Shown here: piece by piece, positions 22,286 to 34,600 of the stretch
Layout of the letters: the number at the start of each line of letters is the position of its first letter
Position numbering within the stretch: position 1 is the first letter of the stretch
Assembly (NCBI GenBank): GCA_034769895.1
Contig: JAWRYS010001454.1
Span: 310,001 to 374,000, forward strand
DNA: 64,000 bases
Origin: Magicicada septendecula
Lineage: Eukaryota > Arthropoda > Insecta > Hemiptera > Cicadidae
Reading direction: 5' to 3'
Position numbers and translations under genes: made by a program
The notes under the pieces: generated by a model
The model's input: the letters and a program-made list of their open reading frames with translations, nothing else
Databases searched by the model: none
What the model was told of the DNA's origin: nothing

Positions 22286-25200
22286 ATAGTTCTGCGTTCT
22301 ACTAACCCCTTGATCTAGCATACGGGTATCTCATAGGTAAGATCTTGGACTGTCGTCACCCTTATAGAAAAACGTTTACTGTCACGAAAAACTCGCGCAG
22401 AGAGTACGTGTTCCAAGGACGAGTTATAGAAGAGAACTGAACGATCTTTTCTTTAATAGAGCACAAGTCGAATGGAAATTGGAGTTCCTGATTGATTGAA
22501 ATCTAGAATAAGTAATATGTTTTTACCTTGATAGCTAGACATCATGTAGGACTATGCCAGAAACTGCAAAATCTTGTATAGATTTTATCTAAGCGTTTTA
22601 TGACTCTTCGGCAAATAAGGCTTCTATAGAAAAGTGAATTCAGTTAAAAAATCAATAGTAAAGTTTTATATTTTGAGAGTTTATGAATACAAAAATTTAG
22701 CATAGCATATTTATGACGCATACGCTGTCCACGTTTCATCCGACACGTTAATTATTATAGGAGTTATTCAGGAGCGCTTATGAGAAATGTAGCGTTAATT
22801 CAGAAGCATGAGCTGTCTAAGTTTCAATTCGATACGTTAATTTACTCAAGAGTTATTCATGTAAATACAAATAACACGCGCACACGCGTACTCGCGCACT
22901 AAATTTGCACTTGACATGACAGAGAATAAATTTATGAACATTTTGACATATAACACATAATTACCCATTTCTTATTTCAAAACTTCCAGCTACTTTACAG
23001 AAACGTGAACAAAATCAATTCAAAACATGTCTATAACGTCATAAAGTGTGTAACAGCATCTTCGCATATTTAAAATGACTCTTACTGCACGTTTTATTGC
23101 AATATATATAATATATATATATATATATTTATTTATTAGGACTAGTTCATATATGTATAACTAGTCTTTAATTGTCTTAACATTTTGTTAATAAAAAGAG
23201 AGTAAATCATGGTTACAGGGTAAAATGAAAACAATAACTCATAGTTAAATAATCAGATGTAGTACTAATAATTAACTAATGGTTAATGTAGGAAGAGATG
23301 TTTCAGCCGATATGCGTCTACATATCAACGAATAAAATGTAGTATAAGGCTATACAGTTGTTGAATGATAAACGTTTGTATAGGAATGGTGTAGTGTGGG
23401 TGGGTAAGTTTTCCTGTGCTTAGAAAAATATAGGTAAATCGAGAAGCCTATTCAGATTGCAAATGGTCATGTTTAACGCTTATTATAAATTGTAAAAGTT
23501 ACAATAATAAATATTTTCAAATTACATCGCATTTTAGTTGTTACATATTGTCTACTAAACAATTTTAAATACGTTAGAAGTATCATTGGACAATAAATTA
23601 TTTTAAAGGTAGGCAAGTAACACAATCAAAATTAATCTATTAAATATAATACCATAACACAAAAGAATTACTGGTATTTTTAAATTACCCATGGTTGAAT
23701 TAGGTATAGTTATATTTAATAGATTTCCCCTGTTATATTCTCAGGTAGAATTGATGATGCGTGATTTAATTAAGAAACTATAGACCTAACCTCCAGATTA
23801 GCACTATACAAAATTCTGAGCATTCTTCATACAAACCAATTACATTTTTACACCATAAACCTCTTTTGTGTTTGTTGACTTTAGCAACGGCCTGAAAAAA
23901 AAAGTTTATCTAACAACGGCATGAAAAAACTATAATTACTTATTCCTGAGTTCTCTACAATATAATTTTTGTTCACCAAGGGCAAGAAGAAGTACAAATT
24001 TTTATAAGAAAAAGTCTCAGATTTCTTATGGTTAAGGATCTTTAAAAATAGAGAAACTTTTCTACTTAAATGCCCTGACTGTTAAACTACATATAAATTT
24101 CTTTGTTACATTATTCACAGAAACTTATTGATCTGTAGAAAATTATTCAGAAAACACAACGCACAACAGATGTTTGCAACACTTCTAGTTCATAATTAAG
24201 TAATCATGTGCATCAGCATCAGTACTAATAGGTTTACGTACTATTAGTATTAAAATAAATAACATATAATCTAAGAAAATAAATAATGAGGGAAACTAAT
24301 AATTGTTAAAATACAATTTTAATAGTAGGTGTAACTGAAAAATACAGTTTGTAAGAAATATTTTGTAAAAGTAATAAACACTTTCATAAGGAATTAGACA
24401 TTATACCTAATATTATTGTTAGATATTAATAACACCTTTCGTATAAGAAGATTTTATTCTTATATATAATTTGATACATCAGACGCAGTATCAAAAGGCT
24501 GGAGACGAATTAAGGAATTCTGTTGTGACAGATGACATCTACAGCCTAGGGTATAATCAACAATGATTTATGCGCCATTTGCTGGCGACTAATATTTAAC
24601 TTCAATAACACTAAATTTAAACACTTTGATAATTATATAATCATTTTACACTATTTTTATTGCAATTTTATGATTTTTACTCATTTAGTACAGTAAATTT
24701 TTAAGTGTTTCAATATTCAGAAATACTTAACAAATGTCATTAGCTGACGCAGACTCCCCAACTCCATATAGGCTACCGTATATTTTTACGGAGATCATAC
24801 AGGTTATGACCTTAGAACAGTGGAATACATTGATAAACGCTAGAGAACTGATGATAATATTTTTATTGATACACGTATGTAAGTAACGTATAATTAATCA
24901 TAGGACTTGTACTGAGTCACTTTGCGCGACAAACACCCATCTGTAATAATACAAACCTAGAGTGGTGTAAGATCATTATTATTATAACTCACTCGGCATT
25001 CGAAACACTGGGAACTAGATGTAAAAGAATTGGAAACCGAAACCTGAGTTATATGGGATGATGATATTACCCCAAACAATAATTGCTAAGAAACAGGCAT
25101 GTTTGAAACACTTAGGTTTAAAAACTGGCCAGATAAGGTCTGAATAAGCTCCACTGCGCCATTGCCAGAAGGGAAGTGAGGAAATCAAAGAGAAATATCT

Positions 25201-25329
25201 GTGGCATATATAAGAGATATATAGCACAATGCAGGGTAGACACGACAAAACCTACATAATATTACAGCATTTAAATCAGACAGAAAGAGGTAGCCTGAAG
25301 GTCAGAAAGAAAAAGTGATTCCAATATTA
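22286..25329. other. AT-rich DNA with an imperfect tandem duplication
   Basis: Two diverged copies of a roughly 65-bp unit (about 22711-22778 and 22801-22862) share the pattern CTGT...GTTTCA...GA.ACGTTAAT...GAGTTATTCA. A TA microsatellite lies at 23101-23129. The rest is AT-rich without recognised genes. ORFs on the minus strand at 25015-25248 and 25302-25508 overlap the start of the LINE relic that follows and are shadows. Confidence 0.5.
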
Positions 25330-25990
25330 TAAGACTCTGTGGACTCAAGAACAACTAGAGGAAACAAAATTTGCGGAATCAACCAATGTGTGGATCCAAC
25401 AGCAATGAATGCATTCCTAACTTCTCCACAACATTGTAAAAATATAAAATCGCCGGATACTAATTGGTTGAATTTGAGCTTATATAATTTGCCCCAGCCT
25501 TGCTGCATAATCGTTTAATAACGTCTTTTTAATCTTTGCTGGAACACTGGTGTTATTCCCAATGATTGGCACATGGCAAAAGTAGTCTCCATATTCAAGA
25601 AACGGCTGTGATAACTATAGAAAAATCAGTCTGCTTAACACATCAGACAAATTGTATGCAATTGTCTTTGCAAGACGAGTGAATGCATTAACGTACTATA
25701 TAATCAGCGACCCAGCATGATTTTAGGAAGGGCAGATAATGTTTAGATTGGGTCATCAAAATAATCCAGATCAGTGAAAAGCACAGAGATTATCAGTTCC
25801 AAAAAACATTTTACGATTGGTAATTCTGCAGATGACACATTGTTATTTGGCTGGTGACCAGGATATCATGACGCACTCGGAAAGCAGCTCGCAAACGGTT
25901 GTAAGCTTTTGTGTCAAGCCTGCATGGATTTTGAATTACAGATATCCTCACCGAAGACCACGGTGACGGCTTTTCATGAACCTATACGAG
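25330..25990 (+). pseudogene. LINE reverse transcriptase fragment (5' part)
   Basis: Broken plus-strand frames read IPNDWHMAKVVSIFKK, then NYRKISLLNTSDKLYAI, the conserved early fingers/palm blocks of LINE polymerases (IPxDWxxA...FKKG, NYRxISLL). Further on come SADDTLLFG-like residues, where the catalytic Tyr-Ala-Asp-Asp box has decayed, and CMDFELQISSPKTTVTAFH. Multiple stops and frame changes are present. The element is interrupted at about 25990 by repeat R copy 2 and resumes after 26628. Confidence 0.75.
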
Positions 25991-25992
25991 CT

Positions 25993-26212
25993 ATACGAAA
26001 GGCGGATACTGGCTGCACATAAATTTTAGACTTGTAATTCTTTATTAAATAAAATACAAATTTATGGCTACCGGTGTTGGTAACTGTGTGAGCAACACGT
26101 AGTCTAGTGGTGTAAAGGTTACACCAACTGGCAATTTTACACAAAAATTATTTCTTTTCATAACAGGAGCACGTCACGAACTGACAATAACTCAAAATCT
26201 GCGTACAGCTAG

Positions 26213-26309
<97 letters not shown>

Positions 26310-26628
26310 GTCTAAATTACGTAACATCTTGTAGTGTTTGTTTCAAATAAAAGATCACACTAGTTTATGTTTGTTTTCTTTTCTAGCAACCAGTGTTTAA
26401 TGTGAAAAAACATTCTATGAAATATTCGTTAACATTGTATAAATAAATGTACAGTGTACTGAGCCTGCTCTACTTTTTATTTTTACAATCGTATACTCGA
26501 TTCCGCAACATATATAAGTCCATATACATAAGTAGGACCCCGTCCTATTTATAAATACGAATGTGCAACAAGTTGTATTTTCATAAGTGAGGTTAATTTT
26601 GTTTGTAGGTTTCAAATCTCAATACGAT
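25993..26628 (-). repeat. Dispersed repeat R, copy 2, inserted in a LINE
   Basis: Reverse complement of 18142-18713 along its length, with an AC microsatellite of about 95 bp (26215-26309) where copy 1 has CG/TG/AG repeats. It sits between two parts of one LINE relic, so R inserted after the LINE. The ORF at 26415-26615 is an AT-rich chance frame. Confidence 0.8.
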
Positions 26629-26639
26629 GGATTTTCACC

Positions 26640-27255
26640 AATATTAGTCCAGGTGGTACTGTTCTAGAGCACGTTAGTAATCTGCATACATTACAATGAT
26701 CTAATATATTGATCTGTAATGTATCTTACATTACAATGATGTGGTGAAGACGCTGCACAGCTCAACCATATGTACGGGACCATGAAGACAACTCTAAAAT
26801 CAAAGATGAAACAAACACGGATAAATTCTACAAGGTAATTGCCCTCCCCGCACTTCTCTATAATACGTTTGAGAGTTGGACGTTAACGAATTGCCAGGCC
26901 AGTCGTATTTAGTCGGCCGAAGAGAGATTTTTCAGGCACGTGGTAGAGGTATACTCTTCAAGATCGGAAAAGAAATGTCGATGTACGGCAAGAGCTGAAT
27001 ATTATAAGTATACTTAATAGTAGTGCCCAATATCGGGTCTGTTGGGACATCTTAACGTAACGGATGACTGCCGCATCCAGAAACAAGTATTGAATTATAA
27101 GCCGAATAAAACGGAGAGGTGTGTGGCGTCCGAAGAAGCGTTGCAGTAACCAGATCCAGTCTATCTGCTTGCGACCGGGACAAACCATTTTTGGCTTAAT
27201 CCGTGCTGGAAATGTCGACGACGACGACGACGATGACGATGATGATGATAATTAA
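26640..27255 (+). pseudogene. LINE 3' part with (GAY)n tail
   Basis: Plus-strand frames read TVLEHVSNL, then KFYKVIALPALLYN.FESWTL, AEERFFRHV and RIQKQVLNYKPNKTERCVAS, the standard post-RT region of LINE ORF2 ('LYG.E.WTL', 'AEMRFLR', 'I...LNY.P..RR..GRP..RW'). It ends in a GAC/GAT repeat (27211-27253), a plausible simple-repeat 3' tail. It continues the fragment at 25330-25990. Confidence 0.7.
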
Positions 27256-29039
27256 TCATCAGTTGTTAAACAAGAAGTAATTTAATTCATAATCTAATTC
27301 TCAGGCTAATTGTGAGAAGAATTTTCTGTCGCTAATTAACAGAAAACGTTTAGTAACAGACACAACGAGGACACGTAGATAAATACAGTTATTTCTTCTG
27401 TTGGAATTCTTTTCCAAACCATCAACATAAAAGACTAGAACATTTTATTTTGATGTAAGATTTGGAACTGCTAACGTTTTGGCGTGTTGGCGGGCATGAT
27501 AAAATTGTGTCTTATACATTTACAAAGTGCAGCACTGCGACAGCTTATGCCGAGAGCCAAGCAGATATTGCAATGTGTCGAACACATTTCAGACTGAAAT
27601 AAATGTTTTCCTTAATCCTGATTCCCGTTTTACTTTTTATGTCTCCATGAAGTCGCCTCAAGCACCGTCGTTCATAACTTATACTAACTTCTCGTTCTAC
27701 TAGCAACAGCTTCCTGTCTTACAGGTAAAGTAAATTTTTCTTCCTAAATGTTTTTTGCCCAGCCTATCGTCACAGACTACTAGGACTAAAATTTCCTTCT
27801 CATTCTAAGAAAGAAGATTTCAATTTATGATGTCAACTAAATATGAAACGCCCCCTTAGTCCTAGAATATTTTTTACACCCTTTTTCTAACCTCCAAAAA
27901 AAATTTAATTTATTTTTATTTTATTTTATTTTTTTTCTGGGAAGGCGTAACATAATATTTAAGACTAGGCACGTGGCCTACATGGAAATAAAATGTGCTG
28001 AGCCCATAGTGACAGGTCTTGCAAGAAAACACTTGATCAACAATAACAAGATTTTATTTTATTTTTATTTACTTTATTCTTTTTTTAAACAATTGGTTCT
28101 ACAATCATCTTTGTTTGAGTTTTCATAATTCTTAACATCCATTCAGATCTCTCTTTAAAGTCACATGGTGGTTTAATTAGAACAAGAATATATCAAAGTA
28201 TTTCCAACAATTGAATAATGGCATGCCAACCTACTGAATTTATTATTTTTATTATAAACTTGTACTTCTGTATTTTACTTTCAAAAGAATTGTTTCTACT
28301 GCATTAGTAATGCAGGAACCATTCATTAACATATGAGAATTACAAGTATCTGGAGCAGACAATCCATGATCATTAGATAATGCGATAATAATTAAATTAA
28401 TAATTAAATTCAAAGAAAACTAATTCCTTAAGTGTGTAGCGTACTTTCATCTACCTGTTCCCCATCACTAGGATTAATCGCATTAAGTGGAAACCAGTGA
28501 TCACAGTAAACCGAGGTTTAAGTTTGTTACTTAATATTAAATATGTAGTAAATTAGTTGTTAATTAAATATTAAAATATATCGGTTCTTTTTTTGTTAAG
28601 TTAATTAAATACAGGAATATTATAGAACTATGATAAACTGAATAATTAAGCTGAACCAAAACAAAATAACTAAAACAACAGACCTTTAAATTTAGAATAA
28701 GAGAAAGAATTGGAACGTGCAGGATCACAAGTCACATGACAGGCAGATGCAAGTACTCTCCGAGTATTACATTTTCTTTAGGTCTGGATTTTGTCAATAA
28801 AAAGAATTTAAAATTCGGTTTCTCTTTTGCAGTAATAGAATTAAATATTTAGATAATACAAAGGTAACCCTTGACTCTATGCAAATTCAAAACACAAATA
28901 CTTATAAGTTTTTCATAACACAGTCTGCAGTGTCCACACTTTAGCATGTCTTCACAAAACATGTTCAGTAATGTTAACTCTGAAGCATGAGTCTAATTTC
29001 TAGCAATAGGTTTTAGCGTGTGTGTTACCTGATAACTTG
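27256..29039. other. AT-rich DNA
   Basis: No coding feature recognised. It contains one copy of a short dispersed repeat (27959-28060), listed separately, and T/A-rich low-complexity runs. Confidence 0.5.
27959..28060 (+). repeat. Short dispersed repeat S, copy 1
   Basis: About 100 bp sharing ATAGTGACAGGTCTTGCAAG (TGACAGGACTTGCAA in the other copy), then AAAACxCTTG and AACAATAACAA, with 58605-58702 in the same orientation. Likely the edge of a larger retroelement, but the family is unknown. Confidence 0.6.
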
Positions 29040-29560
29040 CGGAGCACTTCGTGTGTGAAGTTTATAAAATAAAGGAAAGTTCCCACCTGATCTTTCGGAT
29101 GGCACTAAATATGTTCCTGCATTTTCGGTGTTGTGTGAAGAGCGATGTCGAATGGCGTGACGGAGTTGGGGCTTCTTACGCAGGCTCTGCGGACGGGCGA
29201 AGATGTAGAGTGCCCATCACGTGGACTCCTTTCCTCCCGGCTAAAGCGGGGAAACCTGAAGCTCTTTATAGAATTATCTAGGCATAGTGGTATCACACGT
29301 TACGCCGTCACAATCCAAGCCGCACCAAAGTTGAAAGAGAAAAAAAGGCCGATGAGGACGCTGCGCTAACTTATAAAAACTCAAACATAGCTGACTAAAT
29401 CTCGTTGACAAGCTGACGCCACTGCCACCCAAATGACGTCACCACTCAAGGTCGCCGCGGACGACTGAATCTCGAAATCAAAGCGGGCATCGTAACATGC
29501 AGCGATAATGCACCGAACGCACGGAAAATACAATTAAACTGGCCGTGGTGTTTACCTTTC
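29040..29560. other. GC-richer island, unassigned
   Basis: Distinctly GC-richer than its surroundings. Frames of 74-76 codons on the plus strand (29051-29281, 29145-29369) and 63 on the minus strand overlap; MSNGVTELGLLTQALRTGED is the most protein-like. TGACGTCA occurs at about 29434. No domain recognised. It could be a host exon or a retroelement fragment. Confidence 0.3.
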
Positions 29561-30589
29561 AATATAACCACGGCACAAATAGACTACGGCCAATATGAAC
29601 AATTTGTGTGGATTATAGCCTACTGTAGTTTATTATTGGTTATCCCGAGTGTCAAAAAAATGAACGACGAAAAAGTCTTGAGAATCTGATAGTAACAAGC
29701 ACTGAAATAGAATGCAAAGAAGATTTTGTGTTGACGTGTTGTGATCAACCTAAATAACTTCTGCGAATTATAAAAATAGGTATGGTATATATATCTGGAA
29801 TACTCTGTATTTTTGAGAATGTTACGTTTGTTTGTTATACAAAACAAACACAACATAAACAGGGACAATCACAGGCCTATAGTCTTCTCTTTCTTTTAGA
29901 CAACGAATCGAGAGGCCACCTCTATATTCTGCTACGGTGTTCCGTCTAGTCCAGATATTCTACACAGTAATTTTGTATTTTGTGTTACCTCTTGTGCTGT
30001 GGTATATTTCTTCTATTTCTCAAACAAATGTTATGCTATCTTGTATTCTATTAGTTAACTTATCGTGTTGTCTAAATGATTTCACCTTATGTTTTGCTTA
30101 TGTTTCACCTGATGTCTGTCTTGATAAATCTTATTTGTTAACTAAAGCTGTTGTTATTACTTTTTTATCATGAAATTGTTACTTTTTCTAGATATGTGCT
30201 TGCAGATAGTACAGGTTTGTGCACCAAAAGCATTCTTTATCCTACACATGCTATTTTTCTGTTTCTGGAATTCCTTTATATGTAATGTACAACTTAACTT
30301 ACCAGTAGCTTCCCATAATTCTGGGAATTTCTGTTGCTTGCTTTTTATTTTTTTGGCTTAACAAACTAGTGTACACCCTGATTTGCAGAATTTGCTTATT
30401 ATTTCGAAAGTACATTTTTTATCGACAAATTTTGATATTAGATCATTTTTTAATTATCAGAATATTATTGAATCTCCCGATTATCCTACAATTTATTGTT
30501 TAGTAAAATGGCAATTGTAAGGGCAAATATATAATTATCCTTAAAATTCACACTAATCAGGTTTGTGTAAACATTCCCTGTAGTCTGAC
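29561..30589. other. AT-rich DNA without recognised genes
   Basis: Short Leu/Phe/Ile-rich frames (29620-29868 minus, 29937-30173 and 30170-30361 plus) reflect T-rich composition. Confidence 0.55.
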
Positions 30590-31170
30590 CCCCGGCTGTG
30601 TTTTACAAATTTTTGAAATTTTGAATCCCATTTTTGAGCTTGGAATCAAAAATTTTTGAAATTTTTAGAAATATCACTTTACTCAAATTTTTGTTAAAAT
30701 TCTCTTTAGATTGATATAGCACGTGTAATTTTCAATTTTATTAAACATTGGCCCCTGGCGTATTGGGACCTGGCGTCTCTAAAATTTGAAATTTCAGACA
30801 TTTAAAGAGTACATTTGGATTTCATTTATAATTATTTTCAATTCGATACACCATATGAATTTTTGCGATTTCATGAAAATATTTACCACATTTTCGGCCC
30901 CCGGCGTCCCAAAAATTTGAAATATAAAATGTACAATAATTCATATTTTGGGTTACCCACATGGATTTTTGCTTTCTTTTGGATTCTGTCACATTTTTCC
31001 TAATGCCCCTAATTTTTGGGGATCAGCCTCAAAACCAATACGGTTCCGTACGGTAAACGTATTGACATGTATACCAAGTTTTACACAAATTGGTTGATGT
31101 TTTCAAGAATTATCCTGAGACATACCCCTAATGCCAAATCGTGGGCTAGACAGACAAATGCCAAAATATC
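30590..31170. repeat. Degenerate repeat with CGGCGTCCCAAAAATTTGAA units
   Basis: Repeated imperfect units: GGACCTGGCGTCTCTAAAAT (30768), CCCCCGGCGTCCCAAAAATT (30898), each followed by TTTGAAAT and an AT-rich interval of about 120-150 bp. The block ends with GGTTCCGTACGGTAAACGTA and TTTTACACAAATTGG, then ATCCTGAGACATACC, a style common in long non-coding dispersed repeats of arthropods. Related diverged units lie at 12220-12510. Confidence 0.55.
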
Positions 31171-32091
31171 AAATTAAAACTGAGAACTTGTTTGGCTCAC
31201 TTAACAATGTAGATGTAGAATGGCTATTTATGTACTAAAAATTACATAATTTCTTACCATGAGAATGTTAAATTTACATCACATTAGGTTTCTTGGCAAG
31301 AAAGATTTAGGCCTAATTCCTTTATTAGTAACAAAAAAGTACTAAAATATGTTATGAGATATTTTTACAGAGCCTAATATACCATAAAGTATATGGGAAT
31401 CATAGATATATGCGTACTACTTTCATTACATCCCAGCATGCCATGCGGCTCAAGTCTTTAGTTAACTCTAGTGCCCCAATGCCTTTTCCTTGGTAGAACA
31501 AGATTTTTGTTTGCGAGGTGACTGGAAAATAAGATAGGAAACAATAAACAATCACACATTGTGGCATTTGATTAAATATTGTAACGTATCAAAATAACGG
31601 TTACATAAAAATAATATAATACGTCAAATAAAAGTGTACCATAAGCATATTTCATCAAACATGGAAGAAGGAACAGAAGTATGAAAATCAAAAGTGTATC
31701 TATGAATGAATAATGTTAAAGCAACCCAACGAAGAAGAAAGAAGAATCATAAAAATATATCATCGAGTAGAAAGAAGAAAGAGAGAATACAATGGATCAA
31801 TATAATACGTTAGAAATATAGGCCCAATAGATCAAAATAGTGAGGGGATATGCCAAGAATAACTATCATCATAAGGAAGAGACATGTTAAATGTAATTAT
31901 CATAGTGAGAGGATAAACTAATTTACCATAATAGTGAGACAAATATAAGATAATGATTATCATAATAATGAGTGAAAATGTTGAATATATAACTATATTA
32001 AATGAACATGAGTTATCACAAATAGTGAGGAACCAAGAAATGCCTTACAAGTGACAAACAATTAAAATGAAGAATAAACAATTGAATAACC

Positions 32092-32191
32092 AGAAGAAGA
32101 AGAAGAAGAAGAAGAAGAAGAAGAAGAAGAAGAAGAAGAAGAAGAAGAAGAAGAAGAAGAAGAAGAAGAAGAAGAAGAAGAAGAAGAAGAA
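32092..32191. repeat. (GAA)n microsatellite
   Basis: About 100 bp of uninterrupted GAA/AAG repeats. Confidence 0.95.
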
Positions 32192-32926
32192 ATGTACCAT
32201 GAAGAATGAAGATTAAGTATAACTAGAACAAGACACCAGCATTCCCAAAATATGGAATGCACCACAACTAGTAAAGTAACCAAAATAAGAATAATGATTA
32301 CAAGATTAATAGTAATAAAAAACTATCTATCAAGGAAGGACATAGTGAAACCAATATAATAAAAACCAAGTGTTGAACCTTAGTAAGTGATCACAAACAA
32401 TAATAGTGAATACTTTATATAAGTGCAACAATAAATAATGTAATGACACTACCCCAAATAAGCAACACAGACAATATGAGTGAAGTGTTTATGACAAAGG
32501 GAAGTGAATAAAAATTAATAAGTGAAATCAACGGTTATCAAGTGAAATACACAAACAATTAGTGTACCAATTGTAATCCAAGATTGTAAAACCACAAACA
32601 TACTTAGTAAGACCACCAATTTAATGGAACTGAAAAGAGAAATAATTGCTCAAAAAGACCAATAATAAAAGCTATATAATCCTTGATATGGAATGTGCCT
32701 GAATGTCATAGTAACACAGGACATAATGTAGATAAATGTTATAACCAATATATAGTAAACAAACTAATTCGTTGAAAAGAAACAAACCAATGTATACAAA
32801 CCAAGATGCAACCCACCAAAATGTGTAACATAGTTAAGTAAAAAACCAAGTATTATTGTATAAACATATTGTGTAAAATGTGTACAAAATGTGTAAAACA
32901 TAGTAATAAACAATAGTAGTAACATT

Positions 32927-33527
32927 ATTCCTTAGGCTTTCACGGCCGGTGTCATTTGAATTATTTAAGATATCCGGGCTGTTTGGCCGTGGTCCCTGGT
33001 TTAAAACAAAACCAAACGTTTCGGCAGCTCCACTGGCTGCCATCATCAGTGGTATAAAATTTCTGCACTTTGGGTGTCTACGTGCAGGCCCACAGTACTG
33101 TGGTATAGACTAAATACCACATCGGTATTTAGCGGTGATGCTGTACTTACCTGTGCGGGGGTTGCAATTAGTAAACAATTAGCACAGGTGGCATCGCGGG
33201 AAATCAGCAGCCTTCCCCACAGATTTCTTGGAAAACAAGTGAGTACATAATGGCATAGCTTGGTGCGAGCCAATCATACACCATCTCTATTGTGATTGGT
33301 TGATGGTGTCATTTTTACCTGTATGTGGGACTTTGCTGAATTTATATGTACAGGTAGCATGGCAGGAAAGATTTATTCTATACCACAGTACTGTGGGCCT
33401 GCACGTAGACACCCAAAGTGCAGAAATTTTATACCACTGATGATGGCAGCCAGTGGAGCTGCCGAAACGTTTGGTTTTGTTTTAAACCAGGGACCACGGC
33501 CAAACAGCCCGGATATCTTAAATAATT
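32927..33527 (+). mobile_element. Foldback element F2 (601 bp) with hammerhead-like core in each arm
   Basis: Flanked by the 16-bp direct repeat CAATAGTAGTAACATT (32911-32926 and 33528-33543). Two 150-nt inverted arms (32959-33108 and 33378-33527) enclose 269 bp; a 32-bp tail (ATTCCTTAGGCTTTCACGGC...) lies outside the left arm. In the right arm the plus strand reads CTGATGA (33437-33443), T, stem GGCAGC (33445-33450), loop, stem GCTGCC (33458-33463), then GAAAC. The left arm has the same on the minus strand. Inverted terminal repeats, a short tail, mid-length target duplications and hammerhead motifs are known from Penelope-like elements. No reverse transcriptase is present. ORFs in the arms are incidental. 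Confidence 0.85.
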
Positions 33528-34600
33528 CAATAGTAGTAACATTCCATAATGACATGACAGTATTTAAGCTGAATATTGAATAAAGTAAGATGCATATTGT
33601 TGCAAACTCAGTAACACATAACCTCATTCTGAACAGGACCTATAACATAAAATCATACACAATAATTAGATAAAGTAATTACCAGTAATTGTTTCAAACA
33701 GAGACCAAATAAGAACAAATGTACAAGACAATGAATACCTTATGAACTGAAGAACACAACTATATAAGTCAGCTTATTAATAATAACAATAAACAAATTA
33801 GACAGAATCCCAAGTGACTAGAGAGTTAATCAAAAAACCATAACAAAACTTGCAAAGAGAGAGTAAGGAAGTTTACCAGTAGTTAGAAGAATGTTCAATT
33901 CAACTATGAGAATACCTCACAATCATTGTATAAGTAATTTAATAACTATAATCTAATAAACTAATTAACTGTAATCATAGGACTAGGTGTAAATAACCAT
34001 CATACTGTAACTTAAGGAAATTTCAACTAACAAAAAGTTAGTAAGTGCACTAAACAGACCATGTACAATGTCTATGTAAACTTTAATTATCAATAATGCA
34101 TATAATATATGAATAAAAATAACTAAATGAGAGTGACAGAATGGCGAAATAATAGCATAGTGTATTTTAAACAATGCTATATGTGTAAATAAGATAACAT
34201 TTGCTGGAGTAAAGTATCAGCAAATATATGTAAAAGTGTTAAATAACATTTTGATACCAAAGGTATTTAATAGTATAAGAAATAATGGTGATATAAGCAA
34301 ATACAAATGCTTGGACATGTATGGCTTGTACGCCATGAATGCATTTTGCTTAAACCACAAATATGTTAATATTATGTGTTTAAATAATGAGAGATATGGA
34401 CTCTAAACGTTTAATTATAAGCATTATGTTATAATAAGACCAAAATATAGTGGAAAAAACTTATTTTTATTAAGAGCCACTATATGTGTATTGTATAAAG
34501 TGAAGTGAGTTGTTAATGGACGGATTTATTACTTGTTTGGACTTAAATTAAAGACACAAATATCCGCAAAACAATGCGACTATTCAAATGACGATCAGAC

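Larger units (their letters stand above)
31171..34600. other. A-rich low-complexity block, possible old LTR
   Basis: Bases 31650-34600 are strongly A-rich on the plus strand, the mirror image of the T-rich halves of the LTRs at 37016 and 48154. It holds a (GAA)n microsatellite at 32092-32191, which explains the poly-Ser minus-strand ORF at 32062-32283, and the foldback insertion at 32927-33527. No coding sequence is recognised. It may be a diverged LTR in the opposite orientation; I found no LTR boundaries. Confidence 0.35.

Noticed and set aside
26095..26130. tRNA-like A box (TAGTCTAGTGG) in repeat R, suggesting a SINE
   Set aside because: No properly spaced B box and no poly(A) or simple tail; the match could be chance.
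32062..32283. Poly-serine minus-strand ORF
   Set aside because: Product of the GAA microsatellite.
33378..33527. A complete three-stem hammerhead ribozyme
   Set aside because: Only the CUGAUGA and GAAA strands and stem II could be placed. No convincing stem III, NUH cleavage site and stem I were found by eye, so only a hammerhead-like core is claimed.
33296..33583. Matching plus and minus ORFs sharing the peptide AASGAAETFGFVLNQ
   Set aside because: They are the two inverted arms of foldback element F2 read as protein; the motif is explained by the RNA-like arm sequence, not a gene.
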